Counted from the stretch's first letter, positions 25,651 to 39,425 are shown. The stretch: 64,000 bases of DNA from Lamellibrachia satsuma (GCA_033239005.1 BSQZ01000039.1:4833316-4897315); one strand, 5' to 3'. The notes: generated by a model from the sequence alone, not told the origin. Numbers and translations are program-made.

Positions 25651-26191
25651 CAACATACTTACAAATGTAGTAAGTGAAAAAGGATGCTCAGGTGTTAATT
25701 TGCCGTTATATAACGGTAATAACATACTGCTTGTTGGTGTCACTCGAGTGTTACTAGCAATGCAACGTCATTCGTGTTATCTGGCTAGTAACACTCTTGT
25801 AACAATCAGTGTATTATTCCCTAAGTGTTGCGTTGCTGCAAACGCCTGAATAGCTACAGCTTAATTCTGTATAAACGATACAGTTCCGTTTTTATTATTA
25901 ATTAATTTTATTATTATTAATAATTATTCCCTGTTTTATCTGGTCAAGCTTTTAACTTTTGTTATTTTCGCTAGGTGAGTTAACACACTCTCTGGCCGCA
26001 CAAGCACCGATACGTAGCTGCCAACACACAGCCTGGGGCGCGTTTAGGGTGACTGTCGTTATTCGTCGCAACACAGCACTTCTTGTCCTCCAGAGGAGTT
26101 GGTTCTGCCGTTCAGGGGAGACGGCACGGAGCAGCCTCGGCGGATAGCGTCAGAACGTCGCAAAATGACCAACTTGGTGGGATTCTCGATG

Positions 26192-26257
<66 letters not shown>

Positions 26258-27389
26258 AGTTGCCGTATATTTGAATTAAAATAAGTTGGAGATAAACCAA
26301 ATCTTACCAAGAACATCTATTTCAGACGGCGCCATTTTGGATGTCGCGGGGTGTACAACAAGCGTTCAACTTATGGCTGGAACTGCGACGCGCTGAGCTG
26401 CCGCAGATCTTACCATCCTGAGCGCTGCAATGGTTTTTGATTGTAGTGTCTACAGCAACTACTATCAAACACCAGCGATGATTTAGATAATTAGTCAATG
26501 TATTATCAATAAGCGGTGCAGATGCAACTGAAATTCCGCCAGACTTTGTAACTACCCAGGTCAAGCTTGTCGTCAGTGGACAGATGGTCTCCCGACGTCA
26601 GGCTAATGGTTCATTGACCGGATGAAGACGTGGGAACGGTTCCCTTGTGTTTTCGCGATTTATAAAACGAAAGTTTGGCGTGTTATCTAACAAGATCTGA
26701 CGCCAGATCGTAGAATGCCATCGAACAACATGGCCTAATCCCACAGCTTGTCAATGCAGCAATATTAATGAGAACAAACCATCAACTGAGGATCGATAGG
26801 CGACAAAGCGTGCAGATTGACCCGAGCGATTCCTGTCTCGACGGCTCTGACTTCTTCACGGAGAGGTCAAGCGATGAGCCTGATTTCCCCCGGGCGTCGG
26901 GAGATCATCAAAGAGACGTTGCTACCCCGCCACGTAAACGCATCCCTCAGCATTGACTACGTTAGAACCACCTTGGCGAGCGAACATCGAGCTGGTGTCT
27001 AACGGAGTTCGCCGTCTCGTATGACACCGCTTCGCCTGCAGACAACGGAGAAGTGGACACAGATATCCCAAGGGACCTTTCTTAGACACCGACCGGTCAA
27101 CGAGTGAGTGCGTGGGTGGGTGTGTGCATGCGTGTGTGTGTGTGTTTGCCGAATTACACGCTTAAGTCATTAATATTTACGATATATGAATATTAGTATT
27201 AAGGTACTTTCTTATGTAGCGCTTATTTTGCCCTTTGCTCAAACTGATTTACGTTTTGCACAAGTTGTTCACGCGAGCATCAACTAAACTTAACTGTAAA
27301 CGAATATTTTGTGTGCATTGCATTTATGGTATATTCAGTATATATAATTAAAAATATATATATTTGCTAGCATTAGCAACCTTTCCTGC
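25651..27389. other. No gene seen
   Basis: Contains a 13-bp stem-loop (25746-25796) and an (AT)n block (26197-26255); otherwise nothing supported. Confidence 0.5.
26197..26255. repeat. (AT)n microsatellite
   Basis: About 28 AT units flanked by ATATAAT on the left and ATAATATAAG on the right. Confidence 0.97.
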
Positions 27390-27655
27390 TCTACACTCCT
27401 AGCTACACTCCCGGCCACACTCCCGGCAACACTCCCGGCTACACTCCCGGCAACACTCAAGGCTACACTCCCGGCAACACTCCCGGCTACACTCCCGGCA
27501 ACACTCCCGGCTACACTCCCGCCTACACGCCCGGCAACACTTTTGGCCACACTCCCGGCTACACCCCAGGCTACACTCCCGGCTACACTCCCGGCAACAC
27601 TCCAGGCTACACTCCCGGCTACACCCCAGGCTACACTCCTGGCTGCACTAACCGA
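27390..27655. repeat. 12-bp minisatellite, about 22 units
   Basis: Unit ACTCCCGGCTAC alternating with ACTCCCGGCAAC. It translates on the minus strand as a Val-Ala-Gly-Ser repeat, an artefact of the 12-bp period. Confidence 0.95.
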
Positions 27656-27785
27656 AACACGTGAAGATAGTTTTAAATAAATAGCAAAAAATATCATTCC
27701 AGGACACGTCAGGTCTTCTGAAGAATATAAATATGCCAATGCAGGCCAAGAATAGGGGCCGCAGTGCTGTGTGTGGTCTACATTG

Positions 27786-27786
<1 letters not shown>

Positions 27787-27846
<60 letters not shown>
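27787..27846. repeat. (AT)n microsatellite
   Basis: About 30 uninterrupted AT units. Confidence 0.97.
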
Positions 27847-27850
<4 letters not shown>

Positions 27851-28286
27851 AAATACGATTAATAGACAATGGTTTAGGTACACGACTACCGCGCACGTTA
27901 CGTCGTACTACAGTTCAGTGAAACCGGTGCGGCTGATAAAGCCACGCGAACGTAGTACCATAAATCATGCATACCCTTACACAGATGTCAGCAGTACGCC
28001 GATGCAAAAAGATATCTCGAGCAGCCAATAACAAAAATAATTATTGTGCATGCTGCGCGCGACAAGCACATTTCGTTGACGATGAATTGTGGCGTCTGAT
28101 AGCCTGCCCTGCCGTCTGTGCATATGGAGAGACAGCAAACCACAGATGGTGGCTCCTAGAAATTATGGATTTTATTTTATATGGCAAATTTGCTCGGATT
28201 TTGTATCTGTTATGATGTTTATATATAATATTACATAGTGGCTGATAAATAAATACATATATAAATGCATCAACGATGGCGAAAGT

Positions 28287-28333
28287 ATATATTTACGATG
28301 GCGGAAAAACTGTATATTAAATAATATAGGTAA

Positions 28334-28399
<66 letters not shown>

Positions 28400-28436
28400 T
28401 TACCTATATTATTTGTATATTAAATAATATAGGTAA

Positions 28437-28491
<55 letters not shown>

Positions 28492-28542
28492 TACTTACCT
28501 ATATTATTTAATATACAGTTTTTCCGCCATCGTAAATATATA
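28287..28542. repeat. Nested palindrome with two (AT)n cores
   Basis: Left arm ATATATTTACGATGGCGGAA, AAACTGTATATTAAATAATA, TAGGTAAGTATAT; the right arm (28485-28542) is its inverse. Between the two (AT)n cores lies an inner palindrome TACTTACCTATATTATTT / AAATAATATAGGTAAGTA (28396-28440). Confidence 0.93.
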
Positions 28543-29149
28543 TTTATAATGCACACATGTGTAGAGTTGAGCGGATTCATCTGGAAAAAACTGTGCACAT
28601 ACGTGTATTAAAATTGGTCGAATCTGACATTTGGTGTAAAGCAGCCAGATGTTTAACTAGGTTAATGCACTGTTTAATAACAATCCAACACGACGTTTTT
28701 CAAGCAGCGAGCAAACACTGTGGTTTTCGCTATCGCGAAAATCAATTGTTCTTGGCGGGTCGATCCATCGCCGTTGTCTGGGATAGCGGGGCGAGGCAGC
28801 GGCGGTCGGGACGTGCCGGGGACCGACGGAGAAGAATTGTGTAATTGGAATATAACCACATCATCTAATAACGTGTTGTCTAGTCACTGGAGCGACCTCC
28901 TCGGGGCATCGAGGCTGAAACCGACGCAATGGTGTGCTGTGACAATGATTGCACCGTCGATAGCACGGTTGTGACATCAATTCCGATTGCGGTGGCAAGT
29001 AATAGTAGATCGATTCCCGGTGCAGGGATACATAGACGTCGTGTTGGCTTGAAACAAGCCAATGCTTCGCCTATCTTGGTAGGCCACGGATAGAGAGCGA
29101 TTCCCTTTAGGAGAGGTCACAACAGGTTATCCCCTCACAGAGGTTATCA

Positions 29150-29400
29150 TTGGGGTACCACCAGTCTTAGATGTTTTCCAAACGATGTTTCTCCACCCCT
29201 CGGGCCCTTGTTGCACCCAGGCTCTCTGGGAAGCTCGGTCCCGTCCACTCCTTGATGTTGACGACATCTCTTCCTTCTTCTGTCTGCCTCGTCTATGTCC
29301 CTCACTCGCTGTGCCCTGCAGAACTGCTTTGGAGCGGCCTGTCTATCTGATGACACGCCCAAACCATTGCAGTTAACCTTTTCTTTAAATTTCAGCATTG
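29150..29400 (-). mobile_element. LINE ORF2 C-terminal fragment
   Basis: Minus-strand frames give GLGVSSDRQ, AVLQGTASEGHRRGRQKKE, RDRASQRAWVQQGPEGWRNI. This is the basic 'VLQGT..G.RRRGRQKK.W.DNI..WTG' tail and 'W..' end typical of a widespread animal LINE family. Frames are broken. Confidence 0.75.
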
Positions 29401-31764
29401 GGGGTTCATGTTTCGCACCCTTAGGGGAATATTGATATTACCAAATACCTCCAGGAGGGGCCACCGACGCTTTCAAGGTCAAAACGATCACTGAAAGGTC
29501 AACTAACTATGTAACAAGCACCTACTCTTTGGGTATTTGGCTTTTCAGTATTGTTGAAATGGAAGAAGGGTTGGTTGAAGCCAAATAGGAGGCAGGGCAT
29601 CATAGAAACCTTCGGATGGGGGAACAGTTGCCTGTGGATGAGGAAAAGCTTCTGCCAATCTGGGAATCGCTCAACTGGGTAGACGATTCTAGGTTCTGTA
29701 AAGGCCTTCTTAAGCCCACCATACACATAACGACTTTTAGTCGCCAACAGTTTGTTTGCCGACAACTACCCATCGGCCGACCGATTTTTCAAATGCCAGA
29801 TGTCCACAAAAAGTGTTGCCAACTGTTGGGGGAGAACATACATATAACGACTACATTGAGTTGCCAACTGGAAAAGTAGTCGCCAACATGCTGGCAGTTA
29901 AAGAGTCTATGTGCATGGAGGGCTTTAGGAAGCGGAACGGTGTGTCGTTGACGGGAGGATGGCTACAAGGTGTTGTCAACGAAGGGCAACGATCTAACCG
30001 ATGGACGGTGACACTACAACTGTCTGGTTTATTAGTTAAGCCAATACGAAACATTTCATTTACCTGTTCGCAGATCATGACTTAAATGGTTCGAGTTATA
30101 TATTGTACGCACAAGGATTTTACCTTAAGGCTCCCATCCATCAAAAACGGTGTATATTTCATCCCGCTCAACTTGAAAGGGGAATCTTCTTGACAGAATT
30201 ATAAAACTTGTTTAGGGGATATGTTAGATATACTGGCAACATATTGAGTGCCTCCCCAGGGGCGTCTACCCTAAGCGACACGATCGCTATGCATTACGCG
30301 GCTCATTCTGGGCTCACCACTAGGGATGAAAGACTACATTAGCACACAAACGAATCAGCTGGCGTTAGAAGCACGACATCGAACGTTATCCTCGCAATTA
30401 ATCCGCCCAGCATATTTACGTTAATGCCCTGGACCGCGTTGCATAATAAGGTCGTAACTGCAATATGTATGCAGACGCATCGGGTCTTGGCCGCTCGCCT
30501 GTAATGCGGCGGATTATATTTTACTGGCATCTGCATTACTAGCTACTTATACGGCGATCCGATCGACGAAAGACCACAGCCAACGGCGATGCACACGGGA
30601 ATTGAAGAGCAATAAAACGGCATAGATGAAATATTAATTCCGATGATTGGAAGCGTAAGAGCCACGAAGGTGTCGTCAAGTCAGACCCGTCCGTCCTTGG
30701 CTTCCCCGGAACGGACAGCACCGAGGGTAGAATCTCGCGTGCGGCCGTCGACGTGTTGAATCGGTAGCGTGCTTGCGGGTCCGTTGGTTTTCATTAGGGT
30801 AGTGACGCATCCTATGCGATTCACACAAAGTTATGATTGGCGTTGTTAATGTGTTATTTATGCATGAGTTTCCGGCAGGTGTTACAGCTGCTGGTTTTCG
30901 TGGTTTCGGGAAATACTGGCTCTGCCAGATGGTTCGTACATTTGGTTTTAATCCCACAACTCACGCACAGCGAGACATATTTAGGGCTAATCCGTCAAAT
31001 CTCGTCCGACATCCATACAAATGTGTTGGGATTAGGAAAAGGATACTAGGGATGACGATTATCCTATGCTGGATATTGGACCGGATGCAGCTATACACGA
31101 ACAGACCGCGCAGACGTCACATGCCCAGAACTCTACAGGATAAATCTAAATGCAACGTAGCTTTATGCAGTTAGATGCGTGTAGGGTAACGTGCTTCAAT
31201 GCGTTGTCTGGGGTGTCTATTATGTCTGGATCTGTCCTTTATGCCCACACATTATATTGTATCTGGAAGTGTCTTGATCTTTCCTTATGTCCATACGTTC
31301 TATTGTGTCTGCAATACTGATCTCTATATTGCATGAAGATCAGTGGTCTGCAAATCTCAATCATTTCATTGTCCGCATATTCTATGATGTCCGCATGTTT
31401 CGTTTTATATATTTGTACAGGAAAGCCACACGTACAGAAAGACAAACATATGGGTTACAGATAAAGTAGGCGTTAAGGAAGAAAGTCTGCTGTATTCCAT
31501 CAAGAGAAGAAAGCTGGCTACATACGACCATTAAAAAAGAACACCAGATAGTCTGGTATTTAGCACCACAGGAGAACTGCCAGAAAAAACGTACTGGTCA
31601 TGCGAAGTATTACGGATACTATATCCATCTTTATTGTTTTGGTACTATTTTTCCCGGTTCTTCCTTCCGGTGGTTACGCGCTAGGTACCTGATATTGTGG
31701 CGGTTAGTCTTCAGAGGGCGATTCTAACGATGAGCGTGACAGATAACGTTCTGACAGTCGATGG
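29401..31764. other. No gene seen
   Basis: 29720-29900 has related CGCCAACAGT / TTGCCAACTG motifs suggesting a decayed repeat. No protein domain recognised. Confidence 0.5.
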
Positions 31765-32217
31765 TGGCATTAACTCCCCCCTCCCCCTCCCCCGGGGTGA
31801 GTGCGGGAGAGAGGACGCGGGCATTGTGTTGAAAAACTTGTATGCGGTGTTGGCTGTTGCCCTGATAATTAAACTAACTTTGACTATACACACGCACGTA
31901 CGCACTACGCACGCACACACATATATATATATATAAATATATATAATTTATCGTCTACTGTTCGTAATTTATCGTCTACCGGTCATCTATGGACTTGTTT
32001 TTTTCGGCGTTTTACTTGTATTTTTGCAGAGCTGGTCCGACGGGCCGAACAAGCGTGTCTTCCCCGCCAAGACGCTAATGCTCGTTCGGGGGCGAACGTA
32101 TTAAAGGGAGGGGGGATGTGACATTAACCCCTCCCCCGCCCCTACACGGGCGTTGTGCTATAACACTTGTAAGCGGTTTTGGCTGTTGCACTGTTTATTA
32201 AACTAACTTTGATTGTA
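31765..32217 (+). mobile_element. Possible short LTR element (TRIM-like)
   Basis: Two direct repeats of about 100-125 bp (31765-31890 and 32117-32217) each begin with TG, contain ATTAACYCC...CCCTCCCC and GGCTGTTGC...ATTAAACTAACTTTGA, and end in TACA. The second is preceded by a purine tract AAAGGGAGGGGGGA, as expected of a polypurine tract before a 3' LTR. The interior (about 225 bp) holds ACGC and (AT)n repeats and no protein domain. A plain duplicated segment is the alternative. Confidence 0.45.
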
Positions 32218-33197
32218 CACGGTAGGTGGGCATGCACGCTGGGACAATTTAGTTCAGGATTTGCGGCGCATTCAATTAACTAACGCTGCTTGTTTCTACG
32301 ATATTTTAATTTAACTGACCTTGTCAATGGCCAACTGACGAGCGTCCAATTAGAATGAGATATGGACCAGTCGGACAGTCTGCTTTGTAGACTTTGAGTT
32401 ACGTTCACGGTACGATGACGGTGTTCCTCTGTGTTCATCAGCTCATACAACCGAACAAGCTCAAGGTGAATAATCGCAGTCATGGTTTTTGTCTGCCGTT
32501 TCACCAACAAGGAACCCGAATTCTATCGTCTTCGCCATGTCTTCATCAACCAACTTCAGTTCTTCGCCTTCTTCTGCATTCGCCAAACCTTGTCGTTCGT
32601 CTAACAGGAAAATCTGGTTAGTGCAGTAATTACTATTGCTGTGATAAAGAACATTGTGGTTTTATCAAGCGAGATATTAATCAATTCGATATCACACATT
32701 ATTAATCTGTGTAGGCTAATTACTATCCGAACACACCTCGTTTGCAAGAACGCCATTCCCATCAAGATTTCTGGGAATTGAAAGAGAGCAAATATGCACT
32801 GCAGACGTTGACGAGTGTGACCGGTCGCGTTGCGTGACCTTTTCAGCGACCGAGAATGAGATATGGACCTATTACGTCACACCATCAAGAATCGCTATAA
32901 GTATTGGCTAGACAGTTAGTATTACCGCTACGTCGTCTAAATGGCTATATTCGCGTGTAGCCTTTGCGCGGAACAGGTTCAATGAGTGTGGGACTTATGC
33001 ATTTATACAAACCTTCAATTACGGATCATGGATATGTTCCACTGGAAGCCAACAACGTCATGACACCGAGTGGTCTGCGAGTAACGGATGATGCGATGTG
33101 ATCCTGGCCAAATCTCTGCACCGAAATGGCAGATAATCACTTTCTATCTGAGAGAGTGCACGCTTACTGTAATCCCAGCATAGGTAGGTCAGCTGCA

Positions 33198-33282
<85 letters not shown>

Positions 33283-33361
33283 GTCAGCATTCATGTGTCA
33301 ACACAAAGAACAAAACAACAACCAAGCTGAGCCCGGAACCGAGAGACCTTTGTTATGAAAA

Positions 33362-33437
<76 letters not shown>

Positions 33438-36196
33438 CACTATTCCATGTGATACCTTTTATATATCAACGTAGAGAATATGTCAAGTAGAATATATGGA
33501 TCTGATCTTCTTCGAACAACAAACTTGGGCCATAGAAGGTGCACAAACAACGGTTTTTTCCGTTTACTAGACGAACAACACAAAACAGCACTTGCTACAC
33601 GGGTCCGTCAGCGCACTCATAGCCAAATCTAATCACGACATTGCCAGCGCCTATCTGTGAGGCAGAGATTGCAGTCAAGCAATACCTGCGTGTTAGCGGA
33701 TGGCACGTAGATAGTCAGGCTCGTGTGTCTGGCGTGGAGTGAAGCAACTATCAGAGAAACAGACAGTGTCCTATGACGCAAACGTTCTTACGGCGTACGT
33801 TTCGGCAGCGCGTACGTTGCAACGCACGTTCAGCGGGCGACGTTGAAAAAATAATCCCACCATATGGTCGTCGGCTGAAAGATCACGCTAACGGAATTCA
33901 TTACTGGGAAATAGGTGTGTCATTAAATATTTATCTTAAGGGAATCCCAATCTTACTGCTGACCAGCCAGCGTTTGTGAGGTCGTTTGACGGACAGCGTA
34001 CGTTATGCGTCAACCGCCTACGCGGGCCACTTTCCGGACGGCTTAAATCCCCGGGTGTAGCACCGGGAAGAATAGTTTCACAAAGGGAAGAATAGTTTCA
34101 CAAAAACAAGAACGTTTCCGGCGTTACATCTCGCAGATTATCGCGTAGCGTCAGGTAAACGTGCGCTGTAATCGCAGTGAAGCGACGGCAGCACGTAGCA
34201 TGAATTAATAATCGCGTCGTATGCGCACTAACATCTCCACAAAGCACTGGTGTTCTATTTTTGTTTGATGACTGGACGGTGACGCGGATAAACAGTAAAT
34301 GTAGTTAGTTATTTGTGCATGGTACAAGGAGCGGTTAGTCATGCGTCACCACAATGACTAATCAATCATGCGTGGCCACGGGGGCATTTAGTGCGTGCAT
34401 CACTCAAGGACATGTACATATAGGTCTGCAACATTTGTCAACGACGCGTTCGGTTCATGCTTCTCTTTTATACAAATCTACTCGCACAAAAGACCCACAC
34501 ATGACGCCAGGTTTGGCATTTCGCCTTTTTCGCAAGAGTTTTGCTTAATGCGTTTCCTTAACCGCACGCCATCTGGTCGTGTTGGTTTGCCTCTTGATCA
34601 AGCCAGATGTCAATAATTTTGCTGAAACACGAACAACGACATTGACGTTTCATGCAAAATTTTATATATTGAGCGAAACATTATTTCCGAGGAAATTAAA
34701 GCTGCACTAAAAAAATTCACGTATGTCAACTTCCCGGACGTTTGAACGAGATTACACCAGTGGATATGAATGCATTACACAGATATTCGTTGTACAGTTG
34801 ATCTAAAATAACTCCCCCAACACGAGCAGCGGATACGAAGCCTCGCTAGGAAAACCACGCTTACCAAGTTGACTCATCCGACGTAAAATTAATCTGACGT
34901 ATTTCTATTTATTTACAAGCTACTCGCGTATAGGCCTACACATGAATGGCGCCATGTACTCTTGCATTAGTCATGAATAAATGACATAGAGCTGCGTTAA
35001 TCTACTATTTAAGCAAGCATTTATTTCGTTCACCACAGTGAAAAGGCAATCGCATAACTCAGGGCTGAACAGGAAAAACCGATCACAAGCCTAGGTGAGG
35101 TGACTGTACTGAACGTAAAGGCAGACAAGTAACGGCTATTGGTTTATTAATATCATCGTCGTCATGATTTTAGCCAACACAAGTGACGTTAATAAAATTA
35201 TTACAGTAAATGCACACTACAATGTACCAAAAATGCAAGGACAATTTCATATTCTGTGTGTCTACAGTCGCATGCAAATACCTAACATTCTCATGTTTTT
35301 TCATACGATCTAGCGCAACATTCTAAAAGGTTTAAGTGGTAACTCTTGACACATGTTACAGATGGCAGATCTGTAACACATTCGATGGTCTGCATGTCAA
35401 TGTATATATATATTGCCTTGACAATGGACAGCATGTCAGTGTATATCATATATACTGACTTGACCATTACCCCTGAAAACGGCCCCCAAAGTTGATTACA
35501 CCCTTGTACTACATTCACGACTGGGTGGACAGAAGCAGCGGGGCGCGTGTTCCAATGTTTCACCATGTCTAGAATCTCTCGTTTATTAAGAATACGCAGA
35601 CCATCGACCGTGCTACATCATGGAGGATTCCAGCTTGCACCGACGTGTTTCGTTTGCCGAAATGTTGAATGTAACGGAAAAATACTGCTCGATACGTGAA
35701 TATCACAAACTGTTCCAGAATGTTGAGCAGAACACTTGTATCAGGTTGTCCGCTTCCAGTGAGCTGTCTGTCTCGGTCACGAGAGACGGCCATTAGGGTT
35801 AATGTTGAATACGAATCTTCGCCACCGGACAGAACGAACCGCTGCCGTAGTACAGAGTGGAATGTCGCGACATGCCTACACGCACGCGCGAACGCACGCA
35901 CGCACGCAAACACTGGCCCTGGGTCGGACACGAGGTGGTCGTAAATCCAATTAAGTGACTAATCCGACGGAGTGCGGCTAAGCCCCGTAATCAGGTTGGG
36001 GATCGACGGATGAGAGGAAGGCAGGCTAGCATGCTGCGGTCAAGGCGTGGCGCATGGGTGGACGGGGCGGCATCCCGTATGTTGGGGGTACGCGAAAGGT
36101 TCCACCAACATCAAGTGGGACGACTAATGTGACGTCAGGTCAGTACGTGGTTCAGCGCAGTGCTGGATTAACAATGTTTCCAACAGCAGGAAGTTA
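32218..36196. other. No gene seen apart from microsatellites
   Basis: Several short frames, none with a recognisable domain. ACGC repeat at 35880-35910. Confidence 0.5.
33199..33439. repeat. (AT)n and (ACGC)n microsatellites
   Basis: (AT)n at 33199-33279 and about 20 ACGC units at 33360-33438, with 80 bp of unique DNA between. Confidence 0.97.
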
Positions 36197-36356
36197 ACAA
36201 CAAATAAATAATGCATTTATAACACACCACACAAAAAAGAATTATAATATAAGTTCAGCAAATAAAGTTGGTGACGACAACAAATAAATAATGCATTTAT
36301 AACACACCACACAAAAAAGAATTATAATATAAGTTCAGCAAATAAAGTTGGTGACG
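36197..36356. repeat. Perfect 80-bp tandem duplication
   Basis: 36197-36276 is repeated without difference at 36277-36356. Lack of divergence implies a very recent duplication or an assembly artefact. Confidence 0.97.
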
Positions 36357-36666
36357 TAGATTAACAGTTTATCTAGATTTTTATCATTGCGATAAATTCG
36401 ACGTTATTATAAACTTCGCTGGATGATATATTGTAATGCACATGACGATATGTTAACATTTTACAGACATGCCAGCAACTGGTATGCTTTTATCTAATGC
36501 CTGATAATGCTGTGCCCAACGAGTTAGGGACCGCTCACAAATGTTGACATTTACCTGGTAGTACATCGTATCGTTCTACCCAATTCTCCCTCTCCTCCCT
36601 CTCTCCGAACTAGTACTTTAGTGGTGATAATTTTCCAGGTTAAACATATACCGATGTAACAATGCT

Positions 36667-36845
36667 AAGGCAGAGTACAAGCATATAGGACATACAAGAA
36701 TAACCATATAGGATATACAAGAATAACCACATAGGACATACAAGAATAACCATATATGACATACAAGAATAACCACATAGGACATACAAGAATAACCATA
36801 TAGGGCATACAACAATAACCATATAGGACATACAGCAATAACCAT
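36667..36845. repeat. 23-bp minisatellite, about 8 units
   Basis: Unit ATAGGACATACAAGAATAAC plus CAT. Three units make a 23-residue period in the minus-strand frame, so the open frame is not coding. The array ends in a perfect hairpin (see findings). Confidence 0.93.
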
Positions 36846-37711
36846 CAGAATAATATTCTGATGGTTATTATGGTACACGTTTGTAAACATGTTATGTTTA
36901 TAAATATTTATCTCCTATAATTACTTTAAAACTCGCACGCGACCGACATTTAATCTTAGCACGCTTTGTACGATTAGGTAATTGTCGACAAATGCGAATG
37001 GCCCCCGAAGGTTTCAGCTCTGCCTTGTCTAACGCTCGCCGAGTCTGTCGCTTATAAACAGTTTGCCGAGAAAGGAACGCCCCAGCCGCAAATAATGTAT
37101 AGCTGACCCAGACATATGTTAATTCTACTATCAGATATCATTAATCCACCACAATAACAGCATATCCGTACTTGGGGAGTGGTTTTAATATGTGTTTTAC
37201 ACATTAACCATTAACAACAGTAATGACATATCAAAAACTACTTGTATGGGTTGTCTGAATCCACAGACGCAGGTACAGTTCCAACGATCTTAGCGGTGAT
37301 TGGTCACTGCTGCGTCTTCCTCAATTGGTCGAGATATTTTCGTACATGGAGAATCCGCACTTCGTTTCAGCCAGTTGCTAAAAAGCGTTATTGTTATTAG
37401 TTGTATAAAATATACTACTACTACTACCAATGATTAGTATATAACATCAGTATGTGGGATATTGGACTCTAACACCGCTATGTAGATGAAATATCGGTAC
37501 ATTCCGTCTTACACGGGTCGCAATGGCTAGGTGTAAACATCACTCTACTTCCAAAAGATACGCGCGTTGTAATTAGTTTAATATGCCAACGGTTAATTGG
37601 CGTCCTAATGAACCACTACCCAGGTGATTATCATTATTTATAGAATTCCCTTAGTCATGTGTTATAACGCAAATGACATAAACATGGGGTTTTCACATAT
37701 TGACCATCCTC

Positions 37712-37881
37712 ACCACCAGGGGCCTCTGACTACATCAGCACCCCTGGCAGATCTACCCTTGCCACCAGGGTTTGGCAGATCTACCCTCGCCACCAGGGGC
37801 TTCTGACTACATCAGCACCCCTGGCAGACCTACCCTCGCCACCAGGGGCTTCTGACTACATCAGCACCCCTGACAGATCGA
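37712..37881. repeat. 49-bp tandem repeat, 3 to 4 units
   Basis: Unit CACCAGGGGCTTCTGACTAC followed by ATCAGCACCCCTGGCAGACC; CCAGGGG and CCCCTGG can pair within each unit. One unit is shortened. Confidence 0.9.
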
Positions 37882-38849
37882 CCTGTTGAAACGCTGATTT
37901 TTCGGTTGCTATGTTAACCAATAATATTGCTTGCTCAGGGAACTTAACATTTCTTGGTTGTGGATCTGTCGTCGTTGGTCGGACGGGGAATGTTGACGTT
38001 TAGTTACCAGAAACACATTGACCAAGGCAGGAATTAAGTGGGACGAAGTACACATGCACATAGCTTGGGATAAACTAACAAATCCACGTGTCGACCTGCC
38101 AGGGGTACTGTAGTACTACTACCACCCTGGCCAGCGAGGATGCTATTGACCAGCTGCGTGTACTGGTCTCAACGGGAACATAGACAGCACAGTATCGCCA
38201 CGCGTAGGACGGGGGAGGTAACGGACACGAAAGCGTCAGTGCTGCCATCTGGTGCATTCAGCTCACGACACACAGCGCCATCTAGCATATTTGGGATGTT
38301 TGTGGCAAGCCGATACTAAATACAGTCATGTACATGTACGTGTACTATATGAAAACCAACAAGTAGTGTTATTTTAGTAATCAACCCGACTGCATGTTTC
38401 CAGATTTATCTTAGTGCACACCCAGAAAATAATATTTGCACAAAAACACACATGCAAAACGGTCAAACTATAAACACCATTAACAGTCATATAAATAGCA
38501 ATTTGCAGACATTTTCGTTGGAAGTTTGAATGAATTTGACAACACAGCTGCCACGTATTACAAATTAGGGAAATAAATATTCTGATAAAAAGCAGATGAA
38601 AGTTTTTATCTTATCCATCATAAAACAATCAATAAACACCCCATGCTTCATGATTTTTTAAGTACAGCTTTAAGCACAAAAACATTAATAAGGCCAAACA
38701 AAAGTATATTGGGTTCTGGAAAAAGAAAACAAAGATATATAGTTTGGAGATAATAATGTTGTTTTGTATATAACTTTATTTATAACAATATATTTATTAT
38801 TATTTTAAATATTTCTATCAATATTTTCATATCCATTCAATATCTTAAA

Positions 38850-39425
38850 AAAAAACTTCAATTTGATCTCCTCCTTGTCTCTAGGGTTGTTAAACCATAC
38901 TCTTTCGTTCTTCATAACTAGGGTCTCTAAATTCTGGAATCATTTTAGTTACTCTTCTCTGTATTCGTGTATCAATATCCTTCTTATGATAATATTATGG
39001 TCCCCAAATTTGTATACAGCAATCTAAACGAGGCCTAACTATTGCTTTATACAGAGGTTTAATTAGCTTTTTTCCGTGTATGTTATATTTCTGGTAATCA
39101 ACCCAAAAATGTTATTACCCTTTGAAGCTGCTCTGAAACTTTCATATAAGTACTTATTGTTACTCCTAAGTCGTCTTCTTTTATGGTAGTACCTAGAACA
39201 TTTTATAGTTTACATCCAAGTTCCTGTGTCCTGTGTGTAGGCATCTACATTTCCCAAAATTGAATAACATCTGCCATTTCCAGACCATATAACTAATTTA
39301 TCTAAGTGGTTTGGTAGATGTTGTTTATCACCATCATGGTTAACCCTTCTAAACACTTTTGTGTCATCCGCAAGTAACATCAGTACATTGCTTCGTATAT
39401 TATCGTCCAAGTCCATTTTTTCTTA
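38850..39425 (-). mobile_element. LINE reverse-transcriptase fragment, two blocks
   Basis: Minus strand: LLADDTKVFRRVNHDGDKQH (active-site ADD, 39338-39395), LDKLVIWSGN, then after a loss of sequence ACIVRPRLD-like, KKDIDT, RIQRRVTKMIPEFRDPSYEE. This matches the palm and thumb of a common jockey/CR1-like LINE. The middle is shortened and frames shift. It lies immediately before the 61-bp satellite. Confidence 0.85.

Noticed and set aside
27335..27883. 182-residue Val-Ala-Gly-Ser repeat protein
   Set aside because: Joins the 12-bp minisatellite with an (AT)n tract; no unique coding sequence.
32480..32640. Possible exon on the minus strand
   Set aside because: An acidic open stretch exists, but splice sites are poor and there is no family similarity.
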